From Aureimonas sp. OT7 (GTDB lineage Bacteria; Pseudomonadota; Alphaproteobacteria; Rhizobiales; Rhizobiaceae): a DNA stretch of 64,000 bases. Shown one piece after another: positions 34,884 through 43,170 of this stretch (its first letter is position 1; each line of letters begins with the position of its first letter). The notes under the pieces were generated by a model. It was not told the DNA's origin, made no database searches, and was given only the letters and a program-made list of their open reading frames with translations. Location: NCBI RefSeq assembly GCF_014844055.1, contig NZ_CP062167.1:124001-188000 (forward strand). The letters run 5' to 3'. A program made the position numbers and the translations under genes.

Positions 34884-35333
34884 TCAACGACTAAGGCGGC
34901 CAAATTCAACTCTCTGATCCGTCACATCCTCCGACACCTCCTGCCGCAGCTTCGGTCCCTGTGCGAGGCGGCGACCGAGCGCGGTGATGAACGCCTCGTA
35001 TCGCTCCGCTGATTTGGCCTTCGCGGCCTTTGCCGCCGGCTCAGGCAAGGCCGGTGTGGTGTTGACCCAGAAGCGGATGAAGACCGCCAGGCTTTCGACG
35101 GCGATGCCGACGTCTCGTTCAAGCCGGTCCATGCGGCGATCGAGTCGATCGAGGCGCTTGGCGATTATCGCCTCTCGGCGTTCGGCATCGTCGGGAGACA
35201 GGAATGAGGCGATGGCCGCCTCGCCGATCATCGACTGCGACCGGTCCCGCCGCGCGGCAAACTCGGTCAGGGCTTTTTCGACATCGGGGTCCAGATAGAC
35301 GGTGAGTTTTTTCTTCTTCCGGAGATTGGCCAT
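34884..35333 (-). CDS. CopG-like ribbon-helix-helix protein of the transfer operon
   Basis: A 149-residue DNA-binding protein. The N-terminal RHH is KKLTVYLDPDVEKALTEFAARRDRSQSMIGEAAIASFL (about 7-44, quoted as the RHH span), followed by a coiled coil (AKRLDRLDRRMDRLERDV) and a C-terminal helical region. It sits four bases after traG. In related elements it lies between traG and trbB and is thought to regulate or assist transfer; here trbB is 13.5 kb away behind the cargo block. Confidence 0.85.
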   Translation of the reverse strand: MANLRKKKKLTVYLDPDVEKALTEFAARRDRSQSMIGEAAIASFLSPDDAERREAIIAKRLDRLDRRMDRLERDVGIAVESLAVFIRFWVNTTPALPEPAAKAAKAKSAERYEAFITALGRRLAQGPKLRQEVSEDVTDQRVEFGRLSR

Positions 35334-35337
35334 GGCG

Positions 35338-37323
35338 CTACAGCTCCATGCCGTCGTTCGGGTCCATGGCAACCTGCCGGGCAATGCCCTGCACCTGGCG
35401 GATCATGCGCCGATTTTGCATGGCCTCTTCCTCAACTTCATCGGGCGGCGCGATCTCGAATTCGTTCTCGAGGGGCTTTTTCTTCTCCACGGGCTTTACG
35501 CGGCTGAGTTCAGGCTGCAATCGGCGTTCGGATTCGGTCGGATCTTCGTCATTGGTTCTCTGGTCGCCGTGATCCGTGGCGCCTTCCGGTCGCGCCGGGA
35601 TCGGAAGCTTGGTCCAGTCGTCGGGCCGCGTTTCTTCGGGACCTTTCAATTCAGGCGGTGACAGAACGCGCTCGCGAAACCGGGCGTCCTCGTAATAGCG
35701 CGCCTTCGTCGCCCGGATCGGGGGGATGCCCGCCACCATGACGATCTCCTCATGTGGGGGAAGCTGCATGATCTCGCCCGGCGTCAGCAACTGGCGCGCG
35801 GTTTCCGAGCGCGAGACCATAAGGTGCCCGAGCCAGGGCGACAGGCGATGGCCGGCATAGTTCTTCATCGCCTTCATCTCGGTGGCGGTGCCGAGCGCAT
35901 CCGACACCCGTTTCGCCGTGCGCTCGTCGTTGGTGGCGAAGCTGACGCGGACATGGCAGTTGTCGAGGATCGAGTTGTTCGGCCCGTAGGCTTTCTCGAT
36001 CTGGTTCAGCGACTGCGCGATCAGGAATGATTTCAGACCGTAGCCGGCCATGAAAGCCAGCGCGGTCTCGAAGAAATCGAGCCTGCCCAGCGCCGGAAAC
36101 TCGTCCAGCATCAGAAGGAGCCGATGCCGCCCGGCGTTCGCCTGCAGGTCTTCGGTCAGGCGACGGCCGATCTGATTGAGCAGCAATCGCATCAGCGGCT
36201 TGGTGCGGTTGATGTCGGAGGGCGGCACGACGAGGTAAAGCGTGACCGGCTGATCGCCTCCCACAATATCGCTGATGCGCCAGTCGGAGCGGCGTGTGAC
36301 TTCGGCCACGACCGGATCGCGATACAGGCCGAGAAACGACATCGCCGTCGACAACACGCCGCTGCGCTCGTTCTCGGACTTGTTGCGCAGCTCGCGCGCG
36401 GCGCTGGCAACGACCGGGTGCGGCCCCGCTTCGCCCAGATGCGCGGTCTTCATCATGGCGCGCAACGTGGAATCCACCGGGCGCTTCGGATCGGACAGGA
36501 ATTTGGCCACACCTGCCAGGGTCTTGTCGGGTTCGGCGTAAAGCACATGCAGGATGGCGCCCACCAGCAGCGAATGGCTGGTCTTTTCCCAATGGTTGCG
36601 CTTGTCGAGACTGCCTTCCGGATCGACGAGGATGTCGGCGATGTTCTGGACGTCGCGCACCTCCCACTCGCCGCGGCGCACTTCCAGCAGCGGATTGTAG
36701 GCCGAGGATTTCGGGTTGGTCGGGTCGAAGAGCAGCACGCGGCCGTGCTGCGAGCGGAAGCCGGAGGTGAGCTGCCAGTTCTCACCCTTGATGTCGTGGA
36801 CGATGGCCGACCCCGGCCAGGTCAGCAGCGACGGGACGACGAGGCCGACGCCTTTGCCCGAACGTGTCGGGGCAAAGCACAGGACATGCTCCGGCCCGTC
36901 ATGGCGTAGATAGTCCTTCTCGTAACGGCCGAGAACAACACCATCGGGATCGAGCAGGCCCGCCGCCTTGATCTCTCCTTTCCCGGCCCATCGCGCCGAG
37001 CCATAGGTGGCGACGTTTTTCGCCTCGCGCGCCCGCCAGACCGACATGCCGATGGCGACGGCAATGGCGATGAAGCCGCCCGATGCCGCGATGATCCCGC
37101 CCTTGGCGAAGATCGGCGGCGCATAGGCTTCGTAGAAATACCACCACCAGAAGATCGCGGGCGGATAATAGATCGGCACGCCGAACATCACGAACCAGGG
37201 CGGCCCGAGTTGCGCCTGATAACCGAGGCTCGAGGCGACATACTGGGTCGCGCCCCAGGTGGTGGCGAGGATGATGAGGAAGACGATGGTGATCTGTCCC
37301 CAGAGGATCTTGGTCGCGGACAT
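35338..37323 (-). CDS. traG: TraG, VirD4-like coupling protein
   Basis: A 661-residue hexameric ATPase that brings the relaxase-DNA complex to the channel. Two or three N-terminal membrane helices (IWGQITIVFLIILATTWG-like, IIAASGGFIAIAVAIGM) precede Walker A FAPTRSGKGVGLV (about 150) and Walker B LLLMLDEFPALG (about 400). The C-terminal 100 residues are charged and low in complexity. It is 24 bp downstream of the relaxase gene. Confidence 0.95.
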   Translation of the reverse strand: MSATKILWGQITIVFLIILATTWGATQYVASSLGYQAQLGPPWFVMFGVPIYYPPAIFWWWYFYEAYAPPIFAKGGIIAASGGFIAIAVAIGMSVWRAREAKNVATYGSARWAGKGEIKAAGLLDPDGVVLGRYEKDYLRHDGPEHVLCFAPTRSGKGVGLVVPSLLTWPGSAIVHDIKGENWQLTSGFRSQHGRVLLFDPTNPKSSAYNPLLEVRRGEWEVRDVQNIADILVDPEGSLDKRNHWEKTSHSLLVGAILHVLYAEPDKTLAGVAKFLSDPKRPVDSTLRAMMKTAHLGEAGPHPVVASAARELRNKSENERSGVLSTAMSFLGLYRDPVVAEVTRRSDWRISDIVGGDQPVTLYLVVPPSDINRTKPLMRLLLNQIGRRLTEDLQANAGRHRLLLMLDEFPALGRLDFFETALAFMAGYGLKSFLIAQSLNQIEKAYGPNNSILDNCHVRVSFATNDERTAKRVSDALGTATEMKAMKNYAGHRLSPWLGHLMVSRSETARQLLTPGEIMQLPPHEEIVMVAGIPPIRATKARYYEDARFRERVLSPPELKGPEETRPDDWTKLPIPARPEGATDHGDQRTNDEDPTESERRLQPELSRVKPVEKKKPLENEFEIAPPDEVEEEAMQNRRMIRQVQGIARQVAMDPNDGMEL

Positions 37324-37347
37324 TGCGATGGTCCTTTCTGGTTGAGG

Positions 37348-39087
37348 CTAAAGGCCGAGGGAGCGCTTGCGCCCGAAGTCCCAATCTACGCCGCCATCAT
37401 CGCGGGCTACGCCGGAGACGTGACGGCCGATCTGTTTTTCGAGAGAGGGCGACCAGGGCACGAGCTGGAAGCCGAGGCCGTCGTCGATCATGGCGAAGCG
37501 GCCGGAGGCGAGCGCGAAACGCTGGCGATAGGAGCCGGCGACATATTCGCCGCTGGCTGCGCGCTCGAAGGACATGCCGGTCTCGGTTGCGAGCTTCTCG
37601 CCGAGGTTGTCGAGTTCGCGTTGGCGCAAGGTGCTGAGCAGCCGGCGCGCGAAGACGACGCGACCGCCCTGCCGCTCGGCAAAGCCCTCGCCGATCAGAT
37701 GTTCAGCGCGTTCGTCCAGAGCCTGACGGACCTCAGCGCCGAAACCGCTGTCCGACAGCGCGATCGGATCGCGGGCGATGGCCTGCCGGTCGAGCCAGGT
37801 CGCGCCCGAGGCGCCGACTTGCGCACCAAGATCGAGATCGGCGCGGACGGCGAGCGCGACGCGGCGCTGCCCCTGCGGGTCCTCCCAGGATCGCAACTCG
37901 ACGATGGAACCGGGCGGACTGTCGCCGGCGGCGTCGAGATGCGGCAGCTTGATGTGATGGGTCCGCCCGTCGGTGCCGTCGACCACGGCATAAGCGGTGC
38001 CCTTCAACTCGTCGTCGAGGCCGCGCTCGACCAGGCGGCCGATGACGGGAACGTCAAGGCTTTCGCCGGCGAGGACATAGCTGGCCGAGCCGCGTTCGAT
38101 GCCGCGTTCGGTCAGGGCACGGTGCATGCGCTTGATGATGTCGCCGCGCTCGCCCAGTTCACGCAGGACCGCTTCGGCTTCGGGCTTGATGAACCATTGC
38201 GAGAGGCCGATCTCTTCGGCAAGCCCGCGGATTTCAAGGGTTCGCAGCCGCCCCACCTTCAGAGTATGAAACTCGTCCGGCTGGCGGTCGGGAAGCGGGG
38301 CAAGGTCGATGATGCCGGACTTGCCGGCGTCGCGCACAAGCTGCCGGTCGAGCTGCGTCCAGCGTTCCGCCTCGACCTGCCGCTCCAGATTGCGGTGGAT
38401 CTCCAGATCGGTGCGGGGCCCGAGTTCCTGCGTGACCAGATCCTGCGCACGGGCGCGCATGCCCTCCTTGATGTAGTCGCGGGAAATCACCAGGTCCTGG
38501 CCATCGTCGGTGCGGCCGCGCAGGATGATATGGATATGGGGATTGTCGGTGTTCCAGTGATCGACGGCGACCCAATCGAGGCGCGTGCCGAGATCCTTCT
38601 CCATCTGCCCCATCAGCTCGCGGGCGTGATCCTTCAGATTGGCCATGTCCACCGCGTCTTCGGGCGAGACGATGAAGCGGAAATGATGCCTGTCGTCCTG
38701 GCACTTTTCCGCGAAAGCGCCGACATCCATGTCGTCCCTTTCCGGGCCGAACATCCGCGCCTTTTCCCCGTCGCGGGTCACGCCATCGCGGCGCAGATAA
38801 TTAAGGTGTGCGCCGAGCGGAGCCGAGCGTGCCGTTTGGCGAACCACGCGGGTCTTGATGACGGCGATGCGCGAGCGTCCGGTGAGAAGCCGGTTGGCCT
38901 GGATGCTGGCGCGCTGACCGCGCCCGAAGCGTGAGCGGTTGCCCGAGGTGATCTTGCCGGAGCGCGAGACGCGTCCGCCGGCTTTCTGGGCGGCGGCGAG
39001 CGCCTGGGCGACAAAGGGCCTCGCCTGTTGCGCGCGGGTCGAGCGGATACGGCCCGGACGGATGCGGAACTCGTTGTCATCGGACAT
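37348..39087 (-). CDS. VirD2/DUF3363-type relaxase
   Basis: A 579-residue nickase. The relaxase domain has a catalytic Tyr candidate in HLNYLRRDG (about 105-113) and the metal-binding motif III HWNTDNPHIHIILRG (His triad, about 178-192). The C-terminal half matches DUF3363, found in relaxases of alphaproteobacterial ICEs and Tn4371-like elements. It nicks oriT and pilots the strand into the recipient. ATG 39087 (MSDDNEF) is preferred; an ATG at 39117 is in frame. A cluster of palindromes lies just upstream. Confidence 0.93.
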   Translation of the reverse strand: MSDDNEFRIRPGRIRSTRAQQARPFVAQALAAAQKAGGRVSRSGKITSGNRSRFGRGQRASIQANRLLTGRSRIAVIKTRVVRQTARSAPLGAHLNYLRRDGVTRDGEKARMFGPERDDMDVGAFAEKCQDDRHHFRFIVSPEDAVDMANLKDHARELMGQMEKDLGTRLDWVAVDHWNTDNPHIHIILRGRTDDGQDLVISRDYIKEGMRARAQDLVTQELGPRTDLEIHRNLERQVEAERWTQLDRQLVRDAGKSGIIDLAPLPDRQPDEFHTLKVGRLRTLEIRGLAEEIGLSQWFIKPEAEAVLRELGERGDIIKRMHRALTERGIERGSASYVLAGESLDVPVIGRLVERGLDDELKGTAYAVVDGTDGRTHHIKLPHLDAAGDSPPGSIVELRSWEDPQGQRRVALAVRADLDLGAQVGASGATWLDRQAIARDPIALSDSGFGAEVRQALDERAEHLIGEGFAERQGGRVVFARRLLSTLRQRELDNLGEKLATETGMSFERAASGEYVAGSYRQRFALASGRFAMIDDGLGFQLVPWSPSLEKQIGRHVSGVARDDGGVDWDFGRKRSLGL

Positions 39088-39098
39088 GGGGCGCCCCC

Positions 39099-39227
39099 GC
39101 ACGGTGCAAATCATCAAGGAAAATCAGGAAGAGGAGCGCGCAGCGCACGGTGCGCGCCAGCGCCGCACGGTGCGGGACGCGCCGGAAACCTGAACAAAAA
39201 CAACCGCCCGCCACAGCCGCACCGTGC
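39099..39227. other. Palindrome array upstream of the relaxase gene: possible oriT
   Basis: Four copies of the near-palindrome GCACsGTGC: GCACGGTGC at 39099-39107, 39145-39153 and 39165-39173, and GCACCGTGC at 39219-39227. The second, third and fourth are extended by further pairing bases. They lie in the ~240 bp gap between the relaxase and lysozyme genes, which holds no supported gene. Position next to the relaxase suggests relaxosome or regulator binding, possibly oriT. Confidence 0.5.
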
Positions 39228-39330
39228 GGCCTTTTATCTCGCCATCTTTCGGTCGTGGTGCCTGCCGCCACCCTCTGCGCCCTCCATGACACGCCAGCGC
39301 CCGATGGGATGCGAATTGCGGTGCCGCTGC

Positions 39331-40095
39331 TCATGGCCGGTCCCCACCGGCATCGCGGGCGACGAACAGCCCCTCCGACTGCAAGGCGGTGAGTGCGTCC
39401 GGTGCCGCCGGGACGAGCGAAGGGGCATCGTCCGGCGTGCGGTCGGGGGACGCGGGATCGGCAGCGGAAGCGCCGATTTCACGCGCGACGAAGAGCGCCG
39501 CCTCGCGCCAGTCGGGCGGCGGAGCGACCGTCGAGCCGCTGCCGGAAGGCCGCTCGCCGAGCAGGATCGGCGTCAAAGCAGCGACATAGGCGCGCGTCTC
39601 GGCAGGCAGCGGACGAGCCGTCGCGCGGTATTCATCGTAGCGACCGGGACCGGCATTGTAGGCCGCGAGCATCGCGGCAACATTGCCGTAGCGATCCCAC
39701 ATCTCGCGTAGGTAGGCGGTGCCCGCGAGGATGTTGTCGCGCGGCTCGAAGGGGTCGCGGCCGAGAGCATGGCGGATGCGCAGCTCCGCCCAAGTCGAGG
39801 GCATGACCTGCATCAGCCCCATCGCGCCGGCAGACGATATGGCGTGCATATTGCCCGCGCTTTCGACCTGCATCACGGCGATGATCCATGCCGCCGGGAT
39901 GCCGAACCGCTGCGAAGCCTCTTCGATATGGGCGCCGTGCGGATGCACGGCGACGGCACGACCCATCACGGCGATCTGCGCCAGGCCGGGCAGCGGGGCA
40001 ATGGCTGTGACGAACAGGCCGGAAAGAAGAAGGAGGAGGATGCGGCGGCGGGCGCCACATCTCCCCGAGGCGGGACGGATGCAGGACGTGACCAT
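39331..40095 (-). CDS. VirB1/TrbN-like lytic transglycosylase
   Basis: A 254-residue exported murein hydrolase that opens peptidoglycan for the mating channel. After a signal peptide (LLLLLSGLFVTAIAPLPGLAQ), the SLT domain shows the catalytic Glu in VMQVESAGN, AMGLMQVMPSTW and AAYNAGPGRYDEY. The Pro/Ala-rich tail is variable. ATG 40095 is preferred over GTG 40101, because AGGAG sits five bases before the ATG. Confidence 0.92.
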   Translation of the reverse strand: MVTSCIRPASGRCGARRRILLLLLSGLFVTAIAPLPGLAQIAVMGRAVAVHPHGAHIEEASQRFGIPAAWIIAVMQVESAGNMHAISSAGAMGLMQVMPSTWAELRIRHALGRDPFEPRDNILAGTAYLREMWDRYGNVAAMLAAYNAGPGRYDEYRATARPLPAETRAYVAALTPILLGERPSGSGSTVAPPPDWREAALFVAREIGASAADPASPDRTPDDAPSLVPAAPDALTALQSEGLFVARDAGGDRP

Positions 40096-40097
40096 GA

Positions 40098-40433
40098 TCA
40101 CTCCTGCTCGTCGCGCTTCTTTTGGCGGGTCCAGTGCAAGCCCCAGTCGCGGCCGTCTTCGTCCGACTGGAACAGGCGGGCGCGGATCGGCTGCTGGAAA
40201 ACTGGATCGTCGAGAAGCACGGAGACGAACGGTCCCGCGCGCTCGCCGGAATGTTTCCAGCCTGCGCCGACTTCCGGCCCATACTCATCGCCGAGATGGA
40301 TGCGATAGGCAGGCGCCTTGTCGGCGTCCGCATTTTCCGACGGCGTGAAGGTCAGCTCGACGTCCAGCGAGAGCGTGCGGAGTCGCCCGGAATAGCCGGA
40401 CGGGGTGCGGGTAAACTGGCCGATCTGTGCCAT
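40098..40433 (-). CDS. DUF736 family protein
   Basis: A 111-residue soluble protein starting MAQIGQFTRTPSGYSGRLRT and including GDEYGPEVGAGWKHSGERAG; it ends DWGLHWTRQKKRDEQE. This is the DUF736 family, common in conjugative elements of Alphaproteobacteria and near traF and lysozyme genes. Function unknown. A GGAG ribosome site precedes the ATG. Confidence 0.9.
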   Translation of the reverse strand: MAQIGQFTRTPSGYSGRLRTLSLDVELTFTPSENADADKAPAYRIHLGDEYGPEVGAGWKHSGERAGPFVSVLLDDPVFQQPIRARLFQSDEDGRDWGLHWTRQKKRDEQE

Positions 40434-40501
40434 GGAAGGCTCCTTTCCTATGCGGTGGAGAAGACGCGGGACGGCTCAACGGCCCCGCTCTGGACGCGCT
40501 G

Positions 40502-41047
40502 TCACCGCATCGGCGCGCGCCAGACAAAGCGGCCCTCGCCGTCTTCGTCGGTGAAAAGCGGGATCGCGTGGCCGATCACCGCCGAGGCGGGGAACGGGCC
40601 GAAATAGCGGCCGTCGAGGCTGTCGCCGACGTCCGGGTTCATCAGGAACACTTCGCCCTCGGCGATGACGCGACAGCCCTGCCAGACCGGCAGGTCTCGG
40701 CCGAAGCTGTCGTGGTCGCGCGCCTCGCCGAGCGGAACGCCGTCGACGATAATGGCGCGGCCATCGCGGCACAGGCGCTGTCCGGGCAGGCCGAGAACGT
40801 GCTTCAGAAGCGGCACGTCGCGTGCGACGTAGCCGCGCTCGACCATAAACGAGGCGAAGGGTTCGGGTGGGATGACGGCGACCAGATCGGGCACCGCGAT
40901 CCGGTCGTCGGGTGCGACAGTATAGAACCCGATCGGCACGCTGGCCGATGCGTTCCAGACCAGCCTTGGCGCAGTCGGAACGAATCCGGCAAAGGCGATC
41001 CCGAGCGTGGCAACCGTCGTCACCATGACATAGCGAAAGCGCGTCAT
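40502..41047 (-). CDS. traF: TraF-like S26 signal peptidase (pilin maturation)
   Basis: A 181-residue inner-membrane serine peptidase. One N-terminal helix, then the Ser nucleophile in SASVPIGFYTV and the Lys in PLLKHVLGLPGQ, followed by MNPDVGDSLDGRYFGPF. In RP4 TraF cleaves and cyclises the pilin TrbC, which is encoded here at 19987. ATG 41047 overlaps the DUF2840 stop (ATGA). Confidence 0.93.
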   Translation of the reverse strand: MTRFRYVMVTTVATLGIAFAGFVPTAPRLVWNASASVPIGFYTVAPDDRIAVPDLVAVIPPEPFASFMVERGYVARDVPLLKHVLGLPGQRLCRDGRAIIVDGVPLGEARDHDSFGRDLPVWQGCRVIAEGEVFLMNPDVGDSLDGRYFGPFPASAVIGHAIPLFTDEDGEGRFVWRAPMR

Positions 41048-41529
41048 GGGGCGATCTCCCGCCGCCAGAGCCATGCCTGATGACGCTCCGCGGTGTAGGG
41101 ACGCGGCGCTTCGCCTGCGTTTATCCAGTGGGAGACGTGCCGCCAATGATCGGGATCGACTTGGGCCGGATCGACACCTATGGCCTCGATCCCGTCGACA
41201 TGGCGAAGGACAGCCTCGACCTTCGGCCAGCCTTCGATCTTCAGCAGGATTTCGCCGCCTGGACGGACGAAGGGCAGCGTCTGATAGGACTGGCCCGGCG
41301 CAACCGCGCGCAGGATGTCGAGGCGCGAAATGATCGTGCCGTGGTCGTTCGCCGCCCAGCGGACGAACGCAAACACCGTGCCGGGATGGAAGAATACAAC
41401 ACGCCGGTTGCGATCGAGGATCTGCTCACCAGTCGCATGGCCGAATCTGATCCAGTATTCGGTCTTGCCTTCCACCCAGGTCAGTTCCGCGCGGGTCAGA
41501 TCGCCGTCATGGGCGTCGATGCCGATCAT
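41044..41529 (-). CDS. DUF2840 family protein
   Basis: A 161-residue soluble protein (TRAELTWVEGKTEYWIRFGH, VFAFVRWAANDHGTIISRLDILRA, and the Trp-rich end AWLWRREIAP; quoted as short segments). It matches DUF2840, which accompanies traF in many alphaproteobacterial elements. No function known. It overlaps both neighbours by four bases. Confidence 0.9.
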   Translation of the reverse strand: MIGIDAHDGDLTRAELTWVEGKTEYWIRFGHATGEQILDRNRRVVFFHPGTVFAFVRWAANDHGTIISRLDILRAVAPGQSYQTLPFVRPGGEILLKIEGWPKVEAVLRHVDGIEAIGVDPAQVDPDHWRHVSHWINAGEAPRPYTAERHQAWLWRREIAP

Positions 41530-41780
41530 GGGCGGTCTCCCCCTATGTCGGGAAACTCGCGCGCCAGCAGGTCGCGCAGCATGTCGGCGACGGTGATGCC
41601 GCGCTGGAAGGCCGCGATCTTGATGCGGCCGCGCAGCGCCGGCGTGATGTCCACGGTCAGCCGCGCCGAATAGGCGTCGGCGGTATCCGTGCGCTTTGGC
41701 GGCGCGTCGCCGGCCTTGATCCAGCTATCGGGATCGGCCGGGCGCGTAGCGAAGCTGCGCTTCTCGGTGCGCGCCGTCAT
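41526..41780 (-). CDS. Small ribbon-helix-helix protein, ParG-like
   Basis: An 84-residue basic protein. The C-terminal half, ARLTVDITPALRGRIKIAAF followed by GITVADMLRDLLAREF, reads as an RHH DNA-binding fold with a disordered N-terminal tail, the layout of ParG-like centromere-binding proteins. Since parA lies two genes upstream in the same operon, it may be the partition partner. Its start overlaps the methyltransferase stop by four bases. Confidence 0.7.
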   Translation of the reverse strand: MTARTEKRSFATRPADPDSWIKAGDAPPKRTDTADAYSARLTVDITPALRGRIKIAAFQRGITVADMLRDLLAREFPDIGGDRP

Positions 41781-42520
41781 GACGAAATTCCGTCATGGAA
41801 TGGCAGCACGGTGGCGATGCGCGCCCGCGCGCACTCGGCCATGTCGGGGTCGATCTCGCAGCCGAGATAGCGCCGGCCGGAAAGCCGGCAGGCTTCCCCG
41901 ACCGCGCCGGAACCGGCGAACCAGTCGCCGACCAGGCCGCCTTCGGGGCAGCTCGTGCGGATCAGGATCTCCAGGAGCGCCGACGGCTTTTCGGTCGGAT
42001 GGATGGCGCGGCCGTGGCAGTTGCGCAGGTAGATGACCGAGCGCATGAGGCGCGGCCCGCCGTCATGGCTGACATAATGGCCGGCGTCGATCTGGCCGGT
42101 ATGGGGCGGGCGCTGCTTGCGCCGCACCGTGCGGGCCGTCGCGTCGGGCGTGGTCTGGACGTCGTTGTAGATGTCACGCCAAGCGGTCTCGGCGGGATAG
42201 AACTGGACGGCCAGTTCATGCACCCGCTTGAAGCGGTCGGCATGAAAGCCGGTGCCGTTCTGCTTTTCCCAGACGATCTCCTGCGCGATCCGCAAGCCGG
42301 CGTCAGTGAAGCGGTCGGCGGTCGCCATGAAGCTGCGCAGCGAGCCGAAGACCCAGAGCGAGCCGGTCGGCCTGAGGGCGGCGCGCGCCAGCACGACCCA
42401 GCCCTCGACGCGCCGATCCCAGGCGAGCGAAGTGTCGCCATAGGGCGGATCGGCGATGATCATGTCGTAGGGTGCGTGCCAGGGCATTTCTTCGCGGCAG
42501 TCGCCGGTAAGGATCGTCAT
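41777..42520 (-). CDS. Beta-class DNA adenine/cytosine-N4 methyltransferase
   Basis: A 247-residue enzyme. The catalytic motif DPPYGDTSLAWD comes first (about 24-35), and the AdoMet motif VGDWFAGSGAVGEAC late (about 196-210), the beta-class order. AIHPTEKPSALLEILI precedes the latter. DPPY predicts N6-adenine or N4-cytosine methylation. No restriction endonuclease is adjacent, so it is an orphan enzyme in the parA operon, perhaps protecting the element's DNA or timing replication. Confidence 0.9.
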   Translation of the reverse strand: MTILTGDCREEMPWHAPYDMIIADPPYGDTSLAWDRRVEGWVVLARAALRPTGSLWVFGSLRSFMATADRFTDAGLRIAQEIVWEKQNGTGFHADRFKRVHELAVQFYPAETAWRDIYNDVQTTPDATARTVRRKQRPPHTGQIDAGHYVSHDGGPRLMRSVIYLRNCHGRAIHPTEKPSALLEILIRTSCPEGGLVGDWFAGSGAVGEACRLSGRRYLGCEIDPDMAECARARIATVLPFHDGISS

Positions 42521-43170
42521 GCCGATACCCTCCCGATCCCCAGCAGGCCGATCTCGGCGGCCAGGGCGGCAATCTCGCGCGCGGCGGGTGATCGGCGCCC
42601 GATCTCGCGGACGAGCCGCCCGGTCTGCGCGGCGTCGGCGAAGACGACGCGCTGGCCGATGGCGCTGGTGAGCACGGGAGGATCGTGGTCCGCCAGCGTC
42701 TCGGCGGTCTCGCGGGCGATGACGGTGCGGGCACCGCAGCGGTTGAGCACGAAGCGGGCAACGAGCTGGGGCCGGTAGATGCGCGCCTCCGCCAGGAGGG
42801 CGAGCATCTCCGCCGAAGCCCAGCCGTCGAACGGCGATGGCTGCACCGGGATCAGCACGAGATCGGCGGCGAGCAGCGCGGAGCGCATGAGGCCGGCGAC
42901 GCGCGGTGGCCCGTCGATGACGATGCGATCGACATCGCGGGCGAGTTCGGGCGCTTCGCGATGCAGCGTGTCGCGGGCCAGGCCAACGGTGCCGAAGGCG
43001 CGTGGCAGGCCCTCACGCGCGCGTTGTTGCGACCAGTCGAGGGCGGAGCCTTGCGGATCGGCGTCGATCAGGGTGACGCGCTTGCCACCCTGAGCCAGTT
43101 CACCGGCAAGATGCAGCGCCAGCGTCGTCTTGCCGACACCGCCCTTCTGGTTGAGGAGCGCGATGATCAT
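42517..43170 (-). CDS. parA: ParA-type partition ATPase
   Basis: A 217-residue ATPase with the deviant Walker A QKGGVGKTTLALHLA (about 7-21) and IDADPQGSALDW, as in ParA of plasmids. It positions element copies in the cell. ATG 43170 overlaps the repA stop (ATGA) and is preferred over a GTG two codons upstream. A ParA/RepA pair in an ICE suggests replication and segregation after excision. Confidence 0.93.
   Translation of the reverse strand: MIIALLNQKGGVGKTTLALHLAGELAQGGKRVTLIDADPQGSALDWSQQRAREGLPRAFGTVGLARDTLHREAPELARDVDRIVIDGPPRVAGLMRSALLAADLVLIPVQPSPFDGWASAEMLALLAEARIYRPQLVARFVLNRCGARTVIARETAETLADHDPPVLTSAIGQRVVFADAAQTGRLVREIGRRSPAAREIAALAAEIGLLGIGRVSA

Noticed and set aside
42100..42145. 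Additional GCACCGTGC-like sequence near 42125 and near 53800 as members of the oriT-like array
   Set aside because: These copies lie inside the methyltransferase and methylase/helicase coding regions where the same bases encode Arg-Thr-Val-Arg type residues; they are likely coincidental.
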